From Camarhynchus parvulus (lineage: Eukaryota; Chordata; Aves; Passeriformes; Thraupidae), in the NCBI RefSeq assembly GCF_901933205.1, contig NC_044574.1, positions 186,001 through 250,000 of the forward strand: DNA of 64,000 nucleotides. The letters are read 5' to 3'. Position 1 is the stretch's first letter. The number at the start of each line of letters is the position of its first letter. Positions 34,901 through 44,850 of this stretch are shown here, in pieces. The notes under the pieces are model-generated. The model saw only the letters and a list, made by a program, of their open reading frames with translations, was not told where the DNA came from and did no database searches. A program made the position numbers and the translations under genes.

Positions 34901-37775
34901 GTCCCTCCCTGGGTCAAAGGTCCTCACCTCTTTTTAGGACACAGATAGGGCTGTGCACAGGATTATGTGGGTGATGACACACTCCATCTTTACTGTCACC
35001 TCTCCCTTTCTCCTTGCCAACAGCCTTTTCTCACTTAGCACAAAGCTAATGACCCACAGCTCCCGCAGAAACTTCCTCTCGTTTTTAAGTCTCTGTGAGC
35101 CTCATTTTATTCAACTGGTGCTTCCCTTTCATCTGTGCAATGGTCTGTAATGCCCCATCATCCTGATGGATACCATGGAATATTACTGAAGCAAACAGCT
35201 CAGTATCTGTTGGTTTTTTTATTAGACATTTAGATGGATGTGGACAGCAGCAGCAGATGTACTGGCTGGGATAAAAGGACTATCCAACCTCATGCTCTGG
35301 GCATGGGCTGACCTCCAGCTGCAGCCAGAGGCAGCAAGAAATGGCTCCCAGTGTCCACAGCCCTGTGCAATCACCAGAGCACATTACAAGGCAGCTTTAC
35401 ACCTTCATTGAAATATCTTGTATCATTACTGACTAGAGAGGGGCCCATTTGTATTTTCCAGCATAGCAGTTTTATGTCCTGATGATAAAGCACCTTATCA
35501 GAGAGTTGTTATCTGGTTGTCATCATGTTATTGTGTCTCTAAGTGGGAAGGTGGCTAAACACAGCGCGCTCAAGAGAAGCTGAGTAAATAGTGTGCTTTG
35601 TAAATTCCCTGAGCACGCACTTCCACAATTGTTTTTGCAAGAGAGCTTCTAGGAAGCTTTTTGCAGCCTCTTGGGTATGTCTGATTGAGAACAAAGCTCT
35701 ACATGGACCGTGTGGATTGGCTTCCTTTCTCAGTCAATTAAACATGTGTAAGGACTCTGAAACATGGGACTGCTACAAAATATATCTCCCTGGGGAAATT
35801 AAGGCAAGGAAATCAAAAGTTTGGTGTGCGAATCTGCATTGCAAATGAAGTCAGTTGTTTGAAAAAGTGTGGGGCTCAGGACATGACAGGGAGAAGAGGA
35901 GTAGAGCTGTTGTCAGCTCTACTGACAGCCCTCTCCTAGTCATTCCCAAGGTGGAAGTCCCAAGGCACTGGGCAGGGAGTCCCTCCAGCACCCAACTGCT
36001 GTTCTGCATCTGGAGACCCAGAGTCGCCCCTGCCTGCTCTCAGCACTCCTTGACAGCCTCTCTCTTCTCTTCCTTCTAGAGGAAGGTGTCTCTCCCTGCC
36101 CATGGCAGGGGCTTGGAACTTCCAGGGTCTTTCAGGTCCCTTCCAACATAAACCATTGTGTGTCCCAGAGCTGGAAACCCTCATGACAGCACTGCCCTAC
36201 ACAGCCATGTCACAGGTGACCCATTTCCAAGTTTGAGCCACGAAGGTGAGCTCGGAAGGAGCTGTGACACCACCCACTGAGATAATGGGGAAACTGGATT
36301 GCCACCTCTTCCCCAAACTTCCCTTCAATGGAAACAAATCTGGCACATAATTATGGGAAAGGCCAGATACTGGAGGGTGCTGAGGTCTTGTATTTGCCCA
36401 GTCAGTTCATAGCACAATGCTCTGTACCCTGCAAGTTGTGGCACCTGGAAGTTTCCCAGGAATTTGATCAACCAGTTTCCATCTTGGCAAGCCTGTGCAC
36501 TGCAGAGTCCATCCTCTTTGTTTTGCTTGGCCTTTTGGTCTGTGGTTTCACCCCTGCACTTTTCCTTTCAGGTTTCATCCAGCAGTGTTTTATTAATCTA
36601 CTTCACAGCCCATGGCTGGAAGGGTCTGTTTTATTCCCCATTTTAATTTTCATGGTGCATAAAATACTCACCAGCCTGACAAGGAAGAATTATGGTCACT
36701 GAGGTGCAATTTTATGGTGACTCCTAAAAAACGTCAAAATCCAAACTTATTGAATACTGGCTCTGGGAACACTTTAAGTTCCAACTTGATGTCACCAGCC
36801 CCAAATCTTCACTAACACAAAGACACTGGTACACTTGAGACATTCTAAGAGTGATTTTTTTGAAGCTCATGCTGTTTTTCCTCAATGCCTGTGTTTTATG
36901 TTGTGTTTCTATAAAATCTACAGTGTTTATGGTCTTGGTTAACATACTTAGATACAAAATATGCTGTGCATTTCTCCAGCAAAAGATCGCAATGTATATT
37001 GGGAAGGTCATAAAAGAGAGGTTGGGTTAAAAAAAAAAAGGAAGGAGGCATCTCAGATTTTCAGTAGTGCTTCCTCCAAAATGTCAATACCATGGGGATC
37101 AATAGGATCATCAAATCTCTTGAGTTGGAAAGGCCCCACAGGGACCCTCAAATCCAATTCCTGGCCCTACCAGACACCTCAGTAATCCCACCCTGTGCCT
37201 GAGAGTAACACTACATAAACGCCCCTGGAGCTCTGGCTGCCTTTGGACCGTGCCCATTTTCTGGGGAGCCTGAGCAGTGTCTGACCACCCTCCAGGGGAA
37301 GAGCCTTTCCTGATATCCAACCTAACACCCTCCAACACAGCTTCATGCTGCTCCCTCCAAGATCAGCATGTCTTGAGACAGAGCAGGATCATACCGGGGT
37401 ATTCTGCAGCAACCTCAGAGCTGGGGAGCTCTGTAGAACAGCCCGTGAGCAATTCCCTTTTATGAAGATGATCAGAAAGGAGCGCCCCGTCCCACTGACC
37501 TTCCATCAGCGTGTGGTGGATGCTCCAGTAGACACTGAGGCAGTGCTTCTCCTTCTTCATGCCGCGCTTGCACTTGCAGCCGTAGAGCTGGCTGGAGAGC
37601 AGGGCGCTGACGGTGCTGCGGCACTGGCTCTTGGCATCAGGGCCCAGCTTGTTGGCGCCGTTGCCCGCGATGCACTGGCGCAGCGTGCGGAACTTGGCGC
37701 TGCACACGGGGTCCGTGGTGCACGCCTCGCCCGCCTGCAGGCAGTCCCTGCTGGGGCCCGCGGCCGCTGCCATGC
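22838..37775 (-). CDS. GFRA4: GDNF family receptor alpha-4, coding exons 2-8 (exon 1 not found)
   Basis: This encodes a GPI-anchored co-receptor that binds a GDNF-family ligand (persephin for GFRA4) and presents it to the RET tyrosine kinase at the neuronal surface. The join on the - strand is 37775-37500, 34496-34416, 31014-30669, 27683-27574, 26114-25980, 25763-25606, 22984-22838. All junctions keep frame and total 416 codons plus TGA. Domains in order: cysteine-rich D1 (CLQAGEAC ... [13 protein letters not shown]), linker SSPYEPF, D2 (CLDAAKACN ... [15 protein letters not shown]), D3 ([10 protein letters not shown] ... APWCTC), the [10 protein letters not shown] motif, a Ser/Thr/Pro-rich stalk and a C-terminal hydrophobic GPI signal. 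With a first exon of about 15 codons the length would match the roughly 431 aa I recall for chicken GFRA4. GFRA1 and GFRA2 share the layout but differ in sequence, and adjacent ATRN supports GFRA4. Confidence 0.93.
23028..23452 (-). repeat. CR1 LINE fragment beside GFRA4 last acceptor
   Basis: A reverse copy whose tail begins about 44 bp from the border of the last GFRA4 coding exon, so it occupies the branch-point side of the intron. It is well preserved through ccagtccctctccagctctc. Confidence 0.88.
24305..24810 (-). mobile_element. Endogenous-retrovirus LTR fragment, reverse
   Basis: Read on the - strand: a CAAT-rich promoter-like part (gattgattgaccaattaggt), then an A/T tract of tatagtac motifs, then AATAAAGCAATTGTTCAGCC followed by ttctgaatcatggagtcac. 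This order, with the poly(A) signal leading into the R/U5-like segment, is the one I recall in songbird ERV LTRs. No internal gag/pol/env follows, so it is solo or partial. I could not fix the ends or a target duplication. Confidence 0.62.
25349..25466 (+). repeat. (GGGAA)n microsatellite, about 23 copies
   Basis: A nearly perfect pentamer array of about 118 bp, inside the last GFRA4 intron about 140 bp downstream (on the - strand) of the exon 7 donor. In GFRA4 sense it is a (TTCCC)n pyrimidine tract. Confidence 0.97.
25606..25763 (-). CDS. GFRA4: GFRA4 exon 7: post-D3 stalk
   Basis: The 158-bp exon opens with [11 protein letters not shown], the conserved end of D3 with an N-glycosylation sequon, and runs into a Pro/Thr-rich stalk ([17 protein letters not shown] ... 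HLQPTK). The acceptor is ccacaccaag (AG at 25765-25764), with a weak pyrimidine tract. The donor is AAG|GTAGGA in phase 0. I chose this frame because C from exon 6 plus AA restores Gln. The residue pattern follows what I recall of chicken GFRA4. Confidence 0.9.
25980..26114 (-). CDS. GFRA4: GFRA4 exon 6: domain 3, second part
   Basis: The 135-bp exon encodes [31 protein letters not shown], then [13 protein letters not shown]. It carries two N-glycosylation sequons (NST, NAS). The TPNY(I/V)D and APWC motifs are diagnostic of GFR-alpha D3. Entry phase is 1 and exit phase is 1 (CTCC|GTAAGC, GT at 25979-25978). Confidence 0.95.
26393..26770 (-). repeat. CR1 LINE fragment in GFRA4 intron 5
   Basis: A reverse copy from taatggaatggtttgggttg to attctccaggctgagc, between exons 5 and 6. 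Confidence 0.88.
27238..27364 (+). repeat. CR1 LINE 3' fragment
   Basis: A forward copy, antisense to GFRA4, ending ccattccatgactctgtgat. Confidence 0.85.
27420..27561 (+). repeat. 20-bp tandem array flanking GFRA4 exon 5 donor
   Basis: Seven units of the form tttcccacccagaggagann, about 20 bp each. The array ends 10-12 bp from the exon 5 splice donor (27573). In GFRA4 sense the units read ctcctctgggtgggaaa. Confidence 0.92.
27574..27683 (-). CDS. GFRA4: GFRA4 exon 5: domain 3, first part
   Basis: The 110-bp exon encodes [28 protein letters not shown] and LLAYTGIIG. The LAY(T/S)G(I/L)IG signature is common to the family. The acceptor is tccgtcag (AG at 27685-27684) and the donor is ATCG|GTGAGC (GT at 27573-27572), phase 1. 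A 20-bp tandem array begins about a dozen bases beyond the donor. Confidence 0.95.
27684..30668 (-). other. GFRA4: GFRA4 intron between exons 4 and 5
   Basis: It holds one reverse CR1 (29833-30190). Otherwise 27690-29830 and 30190-30660 are plain intron with no exon-like or repeat signal I can name. Confidence 0.8.
29833..30190 (-). repeat. CR1 LINE fragment
   Basis: A reverse copy from tagaatcacaaatagtctgg to taagatctctccaacactc. Confidence 0.87.
30669..31014 (-). CDS. GFRA4: GFRA4 exon 4: cysteine-rich domain 2
   Basis: At 346 bp this is the largest exon. It starts [20 protein letters not shown] and continues through [41 protein letters not shown] and [11 protein letters not shown] to NYVCR. 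D2 is the ligand-binding domain of the family, and the RRRQT motif is conserved in GFRA1-4. The cysteine spacing looks intact. Entry is phase 1 and exit is phase 2 (AG|GTGAGG), so Arg is split across the next junction. Confidence 0.95.
31035..31222 (+). repeat. 94-bp tandem duplication at GFRA4 exon 4 acceptor
   Basis: Two copies beginning gtgaggtggttctgtgctga start at 31035 and 31129, with few mismatches. It begins about 20 bp from the exon 4 border, so it forms the acceptor-proximal intron. Confidence 0.9.
33396..33462. repeat. Near-perfect 32-bp inverted repeat (palindrome)
   Basis: The left arm 33396-33427 and right arm 33431-33462 are reverse complements with a single mismatch, separated by the 3-base loop gcc. 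The arms open with cagcaaaaaattccctgtcc. The flanks do not extend the match. Confidence 0.95.
34416..34496 (-). CDS. GFRA4: GFRA4 exon 3: D1-D2 linker
   Basis: The 81-bp exon, phase 1 at both ends, encodes [20 protein letters not shown] then LASITAG. The SPYEP motif followed by a short hydrophobic segment is shared by GFRA1 (SPYEPVNSR) and GFRA2 (SPYEPVTSR). The acceptor is ctccccagGCATG (AG at 34498-34497) and the donor is GCAG|GTAGGT (GT at 34415-34414). Confidence 0.93.
36080..36163 (+). repeat. CR1 LINE 3' tail
   Basis: A short forward remnant: gcccatggcaggggcttgg, then aggtcccttccaacataaac. Confidence 0.75.
37105..37350 (-). repeat. CR1 LINE fragment, second subfamily
   Basis: A reverse copy with ggaaaggccccacagggacc and ggaagagcctttcctgatat. 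It ends about 150 bp from the GFRA4 exon 2 donor. Confidence 0.83.
37500..37775 (-). CDS. GFRA4: GFRA4 exon 2: cysteine-rich domain 1
   Basis: The 276-bp exon carries nearly all of D1: [35 protein letters not shown], a CRSTV helix, [15 protein letters not shown] and [11 protein letters not shown]. The acceptor is a CAGCAG tandem; I chose the downstream AG (37776-37777) because it gives the phase-1 entry used at most junctions of this gene and an expected ...GMA start. The donor is GAAG|GTCAGT (GT at 37499-37498). The reading frame is very GC-rich, unlike its surroundings. Mammalian GFRA4 lacks this domain; here it is open and complete. Confidence 0.93.
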
Positions 37776-37784
37776 CTGCTGCAA
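37775..37784 (-). promoter_or_regulatory. GFRA4: NAGNAG tandem splice acceptor of GFRA4 exon 2
   Basis: On the - strand the exon border reads ttgCAGCAG|GCATGG. Use of the upstream AG (37780-37779) adds three bases and one residue (Ala, if the previous exon ends in G) just after the signal-peptide region. Use of the downstream AG (37777-37776) gives Gly-Met-Ala. Both keep frame. Confidence 0.7.
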
Positions 37785-37892
37785 GGGAACGGGAGGGGAC
37801 GGTCAGGGCCACGGAGCAGCCCCACGGGAAACCGCCCATGTCTCCTGCAGTCTCCTTCTTCTGGGGGACCCAGAGAAGGTGTGGGTGCCCCA

Positions 37893-38034
37893 TTCCTGGG
37901 AGTGTTCAGGGCCAGGCTGGATGGAGCTCTGAGCGACTGGGATCGTTGAAGGTGTCCCTGCCCATGGCAGAGGGGTGGAACCAGATGAGCTTTGAGGTCC
38001 TTTCCAACCCAAATAATTCCATGGTTCTATGACA
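37893..38034 (+). repeat. CR1 LINE 3' fragment beside GFRA4 exon 2
   Basis: A forward copy about 115 bp upstream (in GFRA4 sense) of exon 2, ending attccatggttctatgac. Confidence 0.85.
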
Positions 38035-41000
38035 GGATCAGCCTGGCAGCAGGATTATGAGACAGAAACTTGACCAGTTCCTAGTGGTTGATTTTTCCTT
38101 CTTGGAGAACAAAAATATTTTCAAATCCTTTCTTTCCCAGCTCTCTATCTCATTTCTGCCCTCCAAAGTTAACAGTAGCCCAGTGTTACAGAGACCCTGG
38201 CCTCTGCTCCTTGAATATGGTTTAACTGTGCCTACACCTTCCTGGAGCTATAAATGGCTCTGTGTGGGTGTTTTGACATGTAGTCAGCCCACATATATCC
38301 CAGGAGTTGGCCCTTGTTCACTGTCACTATCTCCCCAGGACTCCCACTGTTTCTGTCTTGGCTTTTTCCAAGCTTTTGTAAATTGTCTTCAAAGTTCCTT
38401 TACCAACACAAAATGCTGTGTTCTCCGTTTGGAGAGGAGAGTCCAAAGCATGGGAGGAAGATGGTATTGCTACACATACACCAATAAATTAGCTCATCAG
38501 GGCTCAGTGGTGCTGTGCCTCAGTGCCAGGAGCAGACCAATCCTGTGTTATTTATTGCTCTTCCTCACTAAAGCAGGCTGGACACATCCAGGCTGGCTCC
38601 TGGGATGTGCTCAGCCCAAGGCTCGTGGCTGCACCGCTACTCCTGGCAAAGAGCAGGGTCAGCCATGCTCAGATGTGGTTGTGTGGCACCCAGGTGGCAC
38701 AGAGGGGACTGGTGTGATGGTCTGGGGCATTTGACATAGGTCAGGCAGCACTCCTCCATGGCTTGGGAGAGTGAGGAAGAGGCAAACCTGGTTTATGGAA
38801 GGGGAGAATCAGTTCCAGTGCCCGTACAGTAATCCTGCTGTGCTATCAAAACAGAAACTGCTGTCATGACCTTGAAGGAGAAGTTCTCCAATACTTCCCA
38901 AAGGAAGTCTCTGTCTCTAACATAATTTGTCTTCCCTTTGGGTAGGAACCAGAAGGGGAAGGACAGAAAAGGGGAAGGCCATCTGCTTTTTGACTCCCTC
39001 CAGTGTCTGCTTCAGGTGAGACCCAGCTTGGGCAATATTAGAAAATCCTGCTTCCTAAGAAAAATGTGAGTCCCTGATCTCCATCTTTGAGGGCTTCATG
39101 AAATCCCTGCTTTCTCCAAGACTGTACAGATCTCTTCATAAAGTCCCCTTTTATGCCTTCCAACTGCTACCTCTCCTTACTTTCTGTACCTCCCAGTTGA
39201 GCACTTGAGCCCAGGGTATCCATTTCTGTTCCCTCAGCAGTCACAGTGTGTTTGCTAAGAAGGAGCTGCCTCTGTTGCTCTTGATTAGAGTAGAAAGTAG
39301 CAGCTGGAGTTCAGACACTTCAATTATGTTTATTACAAACTTTGGGTGAACCCACTAGGAGGTTTCCTCCTGAAGTATCCCAGTGGAATCTCAAATGAAA
39401 AACCTTTCATCTAACTGCAGACTATTTCAAAGTGCCTCATGGCCAATGTCAAGCTTTCAGGTATTTCAAATCTCACACTATCTCAAATTTGAGTTCTCCT
39501 ACCCCTGATTTATTCATAGACCTAGTTTATTTAGCACTCAGGGCTTGTTTGGATCTGCCAAACGTGGAGAGAGAAATTATTTCCAACATGTGGGAAACTC
39601 TGCCTTGGGCTGTCATATACTGAAGAACTTCGAACACAGGGAACCAGTTTCCTTGAAATATCATTTGGGCAATTTGCACATTCACTGAGATCCATAAAAT
39701 GAGCTAGAGAACATATTTGAGCAGAATCCATAGGAATAAAGGAAAAAATACTTCACTTATTTTAGTATTTTAGTCTGGCTTTTTCCAAAGGGTCTCCTCT
39801 GAATGAGGATAAAGCCCAGCAGGCTGTATTCCAGAAGAGATGACTTTGTCAGTGTCCTGTCAGCTGCTAGAAAAGTAGGTTAAAATAGAAATTATGACCT
39901 TCCTTCCCTTTCTCTGCTACATGAATTGCAGAAGATACTCCCCAGGATGGTTATAAACACAACCAGCCTGTAAAAGCTGTAAAACACTTTGGGATCTCAC
40001 TTTAATAAATCAAGCAGATTGACCATTTGAGAAATTTTCCTGCAAAAATTTAAGTAAATATATCCTCAAACCAAGCCTTGCTTCATAGAACAAAGGCCAA
40101 GGGGTGAATATTTACAGTCCAAACCCACAGCATAAAACACATCCATTCAGACTTTATGACAGAGGTGCTTGAAGCCACTTGGAGTGTCATGAATGACCTG
40201 TTCCGTAATTGTGTCACTTAAAAACCAAATCATTCAGGGGCTTTTATTGTTAGCAGTGTCTTTGCAACTGAGACAACATAACACCACGTTTTTCTCCTCA
40301 CACTGCCCCTGAGAGAGTAATTTTATGCAACATTAAGACAGCACCTCTTAGGGAAAAAGATAAATCTCCATGACTTATAAAATTGATAGTGCTTCCTAAC
40401 AGGCAGGGATAAGAGAAATATTAGGTCTTCTCTCCCAAAGATGGAGTAGCCTTTCTGGTTTTGCCTGCAAAAATAGCTCCTGGCAGGCTCTGTGCCACGG
40501 GATTTTCCTCCTCCTTGGCTAACCAGGGACTTGGGATATGCACAGAGCTCTGTGTGGCTTGGGCTTTCTGAGTCTCTGCTTTTCTAATAGCAGCCCTTCC
40601 AGCTCCCTCTGCTCCCTTTAAAAAGCCATTTGTCTGGAGTTTTATTTCTCACTCCCTGCTAATTTCATGCTGTTTACGGTGGGCAGATGGAGTAATGAGT
40701 TTATTTTCACATCCTGTTTGTAGCAGTGCTCCACATCTGTTTCTGCTCACTCTTATCTCAGTGCCATTCACCCAGAGCTACTCCTCCAGTGTGGGAGTAA
40801 GAGAAAATCCTGTCTCTTCCCATTTTAACAGACCCTCAGCTCCTCTCAGATAGGTGTCTCAAAGTGCACTGTGCTGACCAAGCATGTCTGACTCTCCTCC
40901 AAGGACATAATTTCCTTTCTCAAGGAAGTGCAGCTGTGTCTGGGGTACAGAAGTGTGAAGGTGATTCTGTGAGGGCTGGAGATAGTGAATAAAATGCCTG

Positions 41001-43241
41001 GAGAGCACCAACGTGGAGTCCTGTCACTCGCCCTTCCTTACTCAACTTGGGCTTTAGATGTTTTAGCAGGAACCACACCGGTTCCACCAGGGGCCTTGGG
41101 ATACATCTCCCTTCCCTCCCCTCCAGTTCATACATGAAATCAGTGGGAATCTTTTTACATTCCTCATTGGAGGGGCTGGAGAATGTCTGGAAAAGCACAA
41201 CGAAGCTGGGGAAGGGTCTACACAGTAATGCTGTCTTATGAAGAGCAGCTCCGGGAGCTGGGAAAGGGGCTCAGTCTGGAGAAAGGGGGATCAGGGATGT
41301 CTTGAAGAAATATTCCTAGTATTTCCCAACTATCCATAAACCAACAGTCATGCATGAATGGGCCCAGGTGGCTAATGCAGGTGGCCCCTGCTAAACCTTG
41401 TTTAAACTGTGCTTTCATGTCATGATTTTATAGCCAAATGCTCAGGATCACTCAAGGAACGAACTCTTGTACACAGCTCAAATTTCATTTCCCATTTGCT
41501 GCTGAAATAGCTGCAGAGCAGCCCCAGTGAATAGCTCTGCCATACCTATGCCTCTTCCCCCAGCTTGTTGGAGAACAGCCCTCCTACGAGATCCCACACG
41601 CCTTGTCCAGAACTCAGAGCTGTCACCTGGGTTTTGTAGAGCCCAGAAACCTCCTCTGGGACGCTGTTCTCCATGCAAGGGGAAGTTTCCTTCCCTTCCA
41701 CCTGTCTAGCCCTGATCTCAGTGCAGGTTCCATGCTCCAACACCTCTCTGAGGGCTGCCCCAGTGTTTCCTGTGTTAACTCAGAGCAGCTCACCTGAGGA
41801 GGACACCACCACTCCTTGCTGACAGTCCTCTGTGGACTTTGATGGTTTTACCAACATAGCACGCACATAATGGAATCCCACACTACAAATGGATCTTGTC
41901 CTAGTGGTCCTTCCCAGCCAGCACTGGGGTGGTGGAATTCCCTGAGAACATCTCAGGAAAGCAGGGTCTGAGGGTGTTAAAGCAATACTGGAAAGTTCAG
42001 GCCAGTAATGTGCTGCGTGTCCTGATCCGGCATTAAAAATGTGCTGCCTGATCCTTTGTTCCTCCAGCTCTGACCCTTCACTCCTTCCCTCCACGTTATG
42101 AGCAATCTTTTGTCTGTATTTGATCTCTGCCTCCACACAGGACTTTACAGGCACTGAGGAGATACAAACAACCACAGCAACACCCACTGAATATTTCCTT
42201 CTGCTCTGATGGCTGATCCATGTCGGAGATAACCACTCACTGTACGGACTCAAACCCAAAGAAAACATTTCTCTCATCTGCCTGGCTGTTTATCACAGAT
42301 TTATACATGACACCCAGATACCATGACAAGTTGTATCATGTCTCCATTACCCTTAAGGAGAACAGAATTCATCATGAAAGCCCTCATGATGACTTGGGGT
42401 AAAGTCTCCCTAGATATCATTGCTCCCCTACACTAACACATCCTTTTTGACAAGGCTTCAGCCTTTGTTTTCTAAAGATGCCTCTGGAATGCCCCATCCT
42501 GCTGGACTGACTCAGCCAGACTAACCACCAAATCAGATATAAACAATATTCTTATGAAAGGGGGATGAAATTCAGACCATCACACTCAGTGCATGACCTG
42601 GTTGCAAATAGTTGTGTACCTATTTTAAATAAGTTTAATCCATTAGACCAGGCTTAAAACTTTTGTGGATACATGAAGTCCCAAAGTGGGTAGGTTATTC
42701 TGAAATACTGGGAATCTGAAACACAGATCACACAAGCTGCAAGTTTTGGCAGAGAAAATGATCCGTGACATTCATTCCTTGCTGAAATCTGGGGACGCCA
42801 TGATATTGGTGTATTGGAAAGCTTCAGTCCCTGATTGCTGCTGGAACAGAGGCTCTTCTCCCACTCCCAAAGCTAGGCAGTCATACCAGACAGGGTGGTT
42901 GGGGTTTGTGATCACCAGGGTCTCAACACAGGTGCATTGTATCCCACAGTTATCCCATCCTGTTGGATAACTGGTGGTCTCTGGATATCAGCTCCTTGTA
43001 TGCCAGGGTGAGAGAACATCTAGCAGAGACCAGTAAGGACAACTGAGGTCTCAAGGGCCAGAGATGATCTTTAAGTACTTACAGTAGATATATAAGACCT
43101 CAAGTTCCACCTAAATTTGACTTTAAAATGTCACACATGTCCCTGTTCACACATGTCCCTGTTCACCTGAAAGATGATGGTGAGAAAGAAGTTTGTTCCC
43201 TTGTCTTTCTGTGGCTTCAAGTCTAATATTTGACCTGCACA

Positions 43242-43355
43242 AAGAATCGTAGAACCATTTAGGTTGGAGAAGCCCTTTCAGGTCCCCAAGTTCAACCATT
43301 CCCCCTGCACTGCTGATGTGCCCAAGTGCCACATCTACAGGGCTTTGAAACCTCA
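43242..43355 (-). repeat. Old CR1 3' fragment
   Basis: agaatcgtagaaccatttag and gttggagaagccctttcagg followed by diverged sequence, reverse orientation. Confidence 0.7.
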
Positions 43356-44717
43356 TCATTAAACCCTTTGCATCTTCTCCTCTTACAAGCAAAAATTCTT
43401 CTCATGTTGCAGTTGATGCTTGTCTGCCACTAAAGCAGCATTCAGGAGTCATCAGCCACAGTCTGAAGTAACTGAGCTCCTCAAATATCACTTGATTTTT
43501 GTGCACGTATCTTTATTTCTCTGTTTGTGTATCAAGATCAGCTCAGCTTCCCAGTCCAGATTTGGATAAGCAAGGCAGCCTAATACTCATCTTTCTGAGC
43601 CAAATTTCAGCTAACAACACCCAATGCCTTAAAGGCAGTCTGCTTAAGTCCAGCAGAGTGAGATCCAGATCTTTCTCAGTGCCTGTAATGGTTTTATACA
43701 CATATAGAATTAAATATCTGAGATGTTTTTAACTCCCTTAGCTCCACTTTGCTTCAAATCATTTGACTGAAGAGTTCTGGCATTCACCAACTCCTCAAAA
43801 TCTTGCAAAGTCCTATAAATTAACTGTGCACTGATGTAAAAAATGACCACTTCTGGAAGCCCATATGTGCCACATAAAGGTTTATTGTTTCCTACAGGGT
43901 AACTTAATATGAGACTGTCTAATAATGCAGTCTCAGTGCCATGGATGGTCCCACAGGTCCACCACAGCTGACCCAGCCTCGTTGGTTTTTGTCTCCAAGG
44001 TAGAAACTCCTGACACGTTTCACACAAACCTATTTCTTCCATCCCTGTGTGCATTGGTGGCCACTGCAATGGATTTTCATATCTCACAGATTCTGTAGAA
44101 TCTCTCAGGGCTGTAGCACTGACACTGCTATTTCTTGCACCTGTGCACTGTGCTCTCAGTGGCAGAAAGCTCTGGTCTGGATTGATATGCAGCTCCCAAG
44201 CCTCCTGCCAGTGGCACTGTTAAAAGCTTTCTGCAGTGCCTTTTCCTTTGCCATGGCTCCCAGAAGTTTATTCCCAATGATGTTTGAGATGAGAGAAATC
44301 TCTTCCACCAGATTTCCATGGCCTGTGCAGTTTCCCACCAACACTCAGGAATGATGCTCAAACACTCCCAGGACAGCAGTGCCTGCTCTCAGCTCTTGTT
44401 TTCCTGGTTTACACTGCTCAAACTGCATGGATGCAGCTGGAAAATTAAAGCTGAACACCCTCCTGTCTTCTCACATGTGAATGAGCTATTTCTTTAGCAA
44501 CAGTGAAACTGGGGTCAATTTTTTTTTGAGATCGATTTCCCCTACCTGAATATTTTTCTTTAACAACTCCTGCAGCAAAGGCATCCCTCTGTACAGGAAG
44601 GTGCTTTTTGCAGAGTTGTTGAGAAAACAATTCCACCAAAGTGCACAGGAGTTCTGTCACACTGTCCTGAGTCATTCACAGAGGAATTTACTGGCCAGGT
44701 GGTTGATCTTGAGGTGA

Positions 44718-44850
44718 AATATTCAAGATCAGGTTGGACAGGGCTCTGAGCAGTGTGATCTAGTGCAAGATGTCCCTGCTCATTGCAGGGGGTTGAACAG
44801 ACGACCTTTAAAGATCTCTTCAGAACCCAAATTATTCTCTAATTCTCTGG
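44718..44850 (+). repeat. CR1 LINE 3' fragment
   Basis: A forward, diverged copy: caggttggacagggctctga ... attattctctaattctctgg. Confidence 0.78.

Larger units (their letters stand above)
34497..37499 (-). other. GFRA4: GFRA4 intron between exons 2 and 3
   Basis: It carries a short forward CR1 tail (36080-36163) and a reverse CR1 (37105-37350). No other named content. Confidence 0.8.

Noticed and set aside
41780..42277. 165-codon - strand frame as GFRA4 exon 1 (donor-like gtgagc at its end)
   Set aside because: No signal peptide or resemblance to the expected N-terminus; the donor-like match alone is weak.
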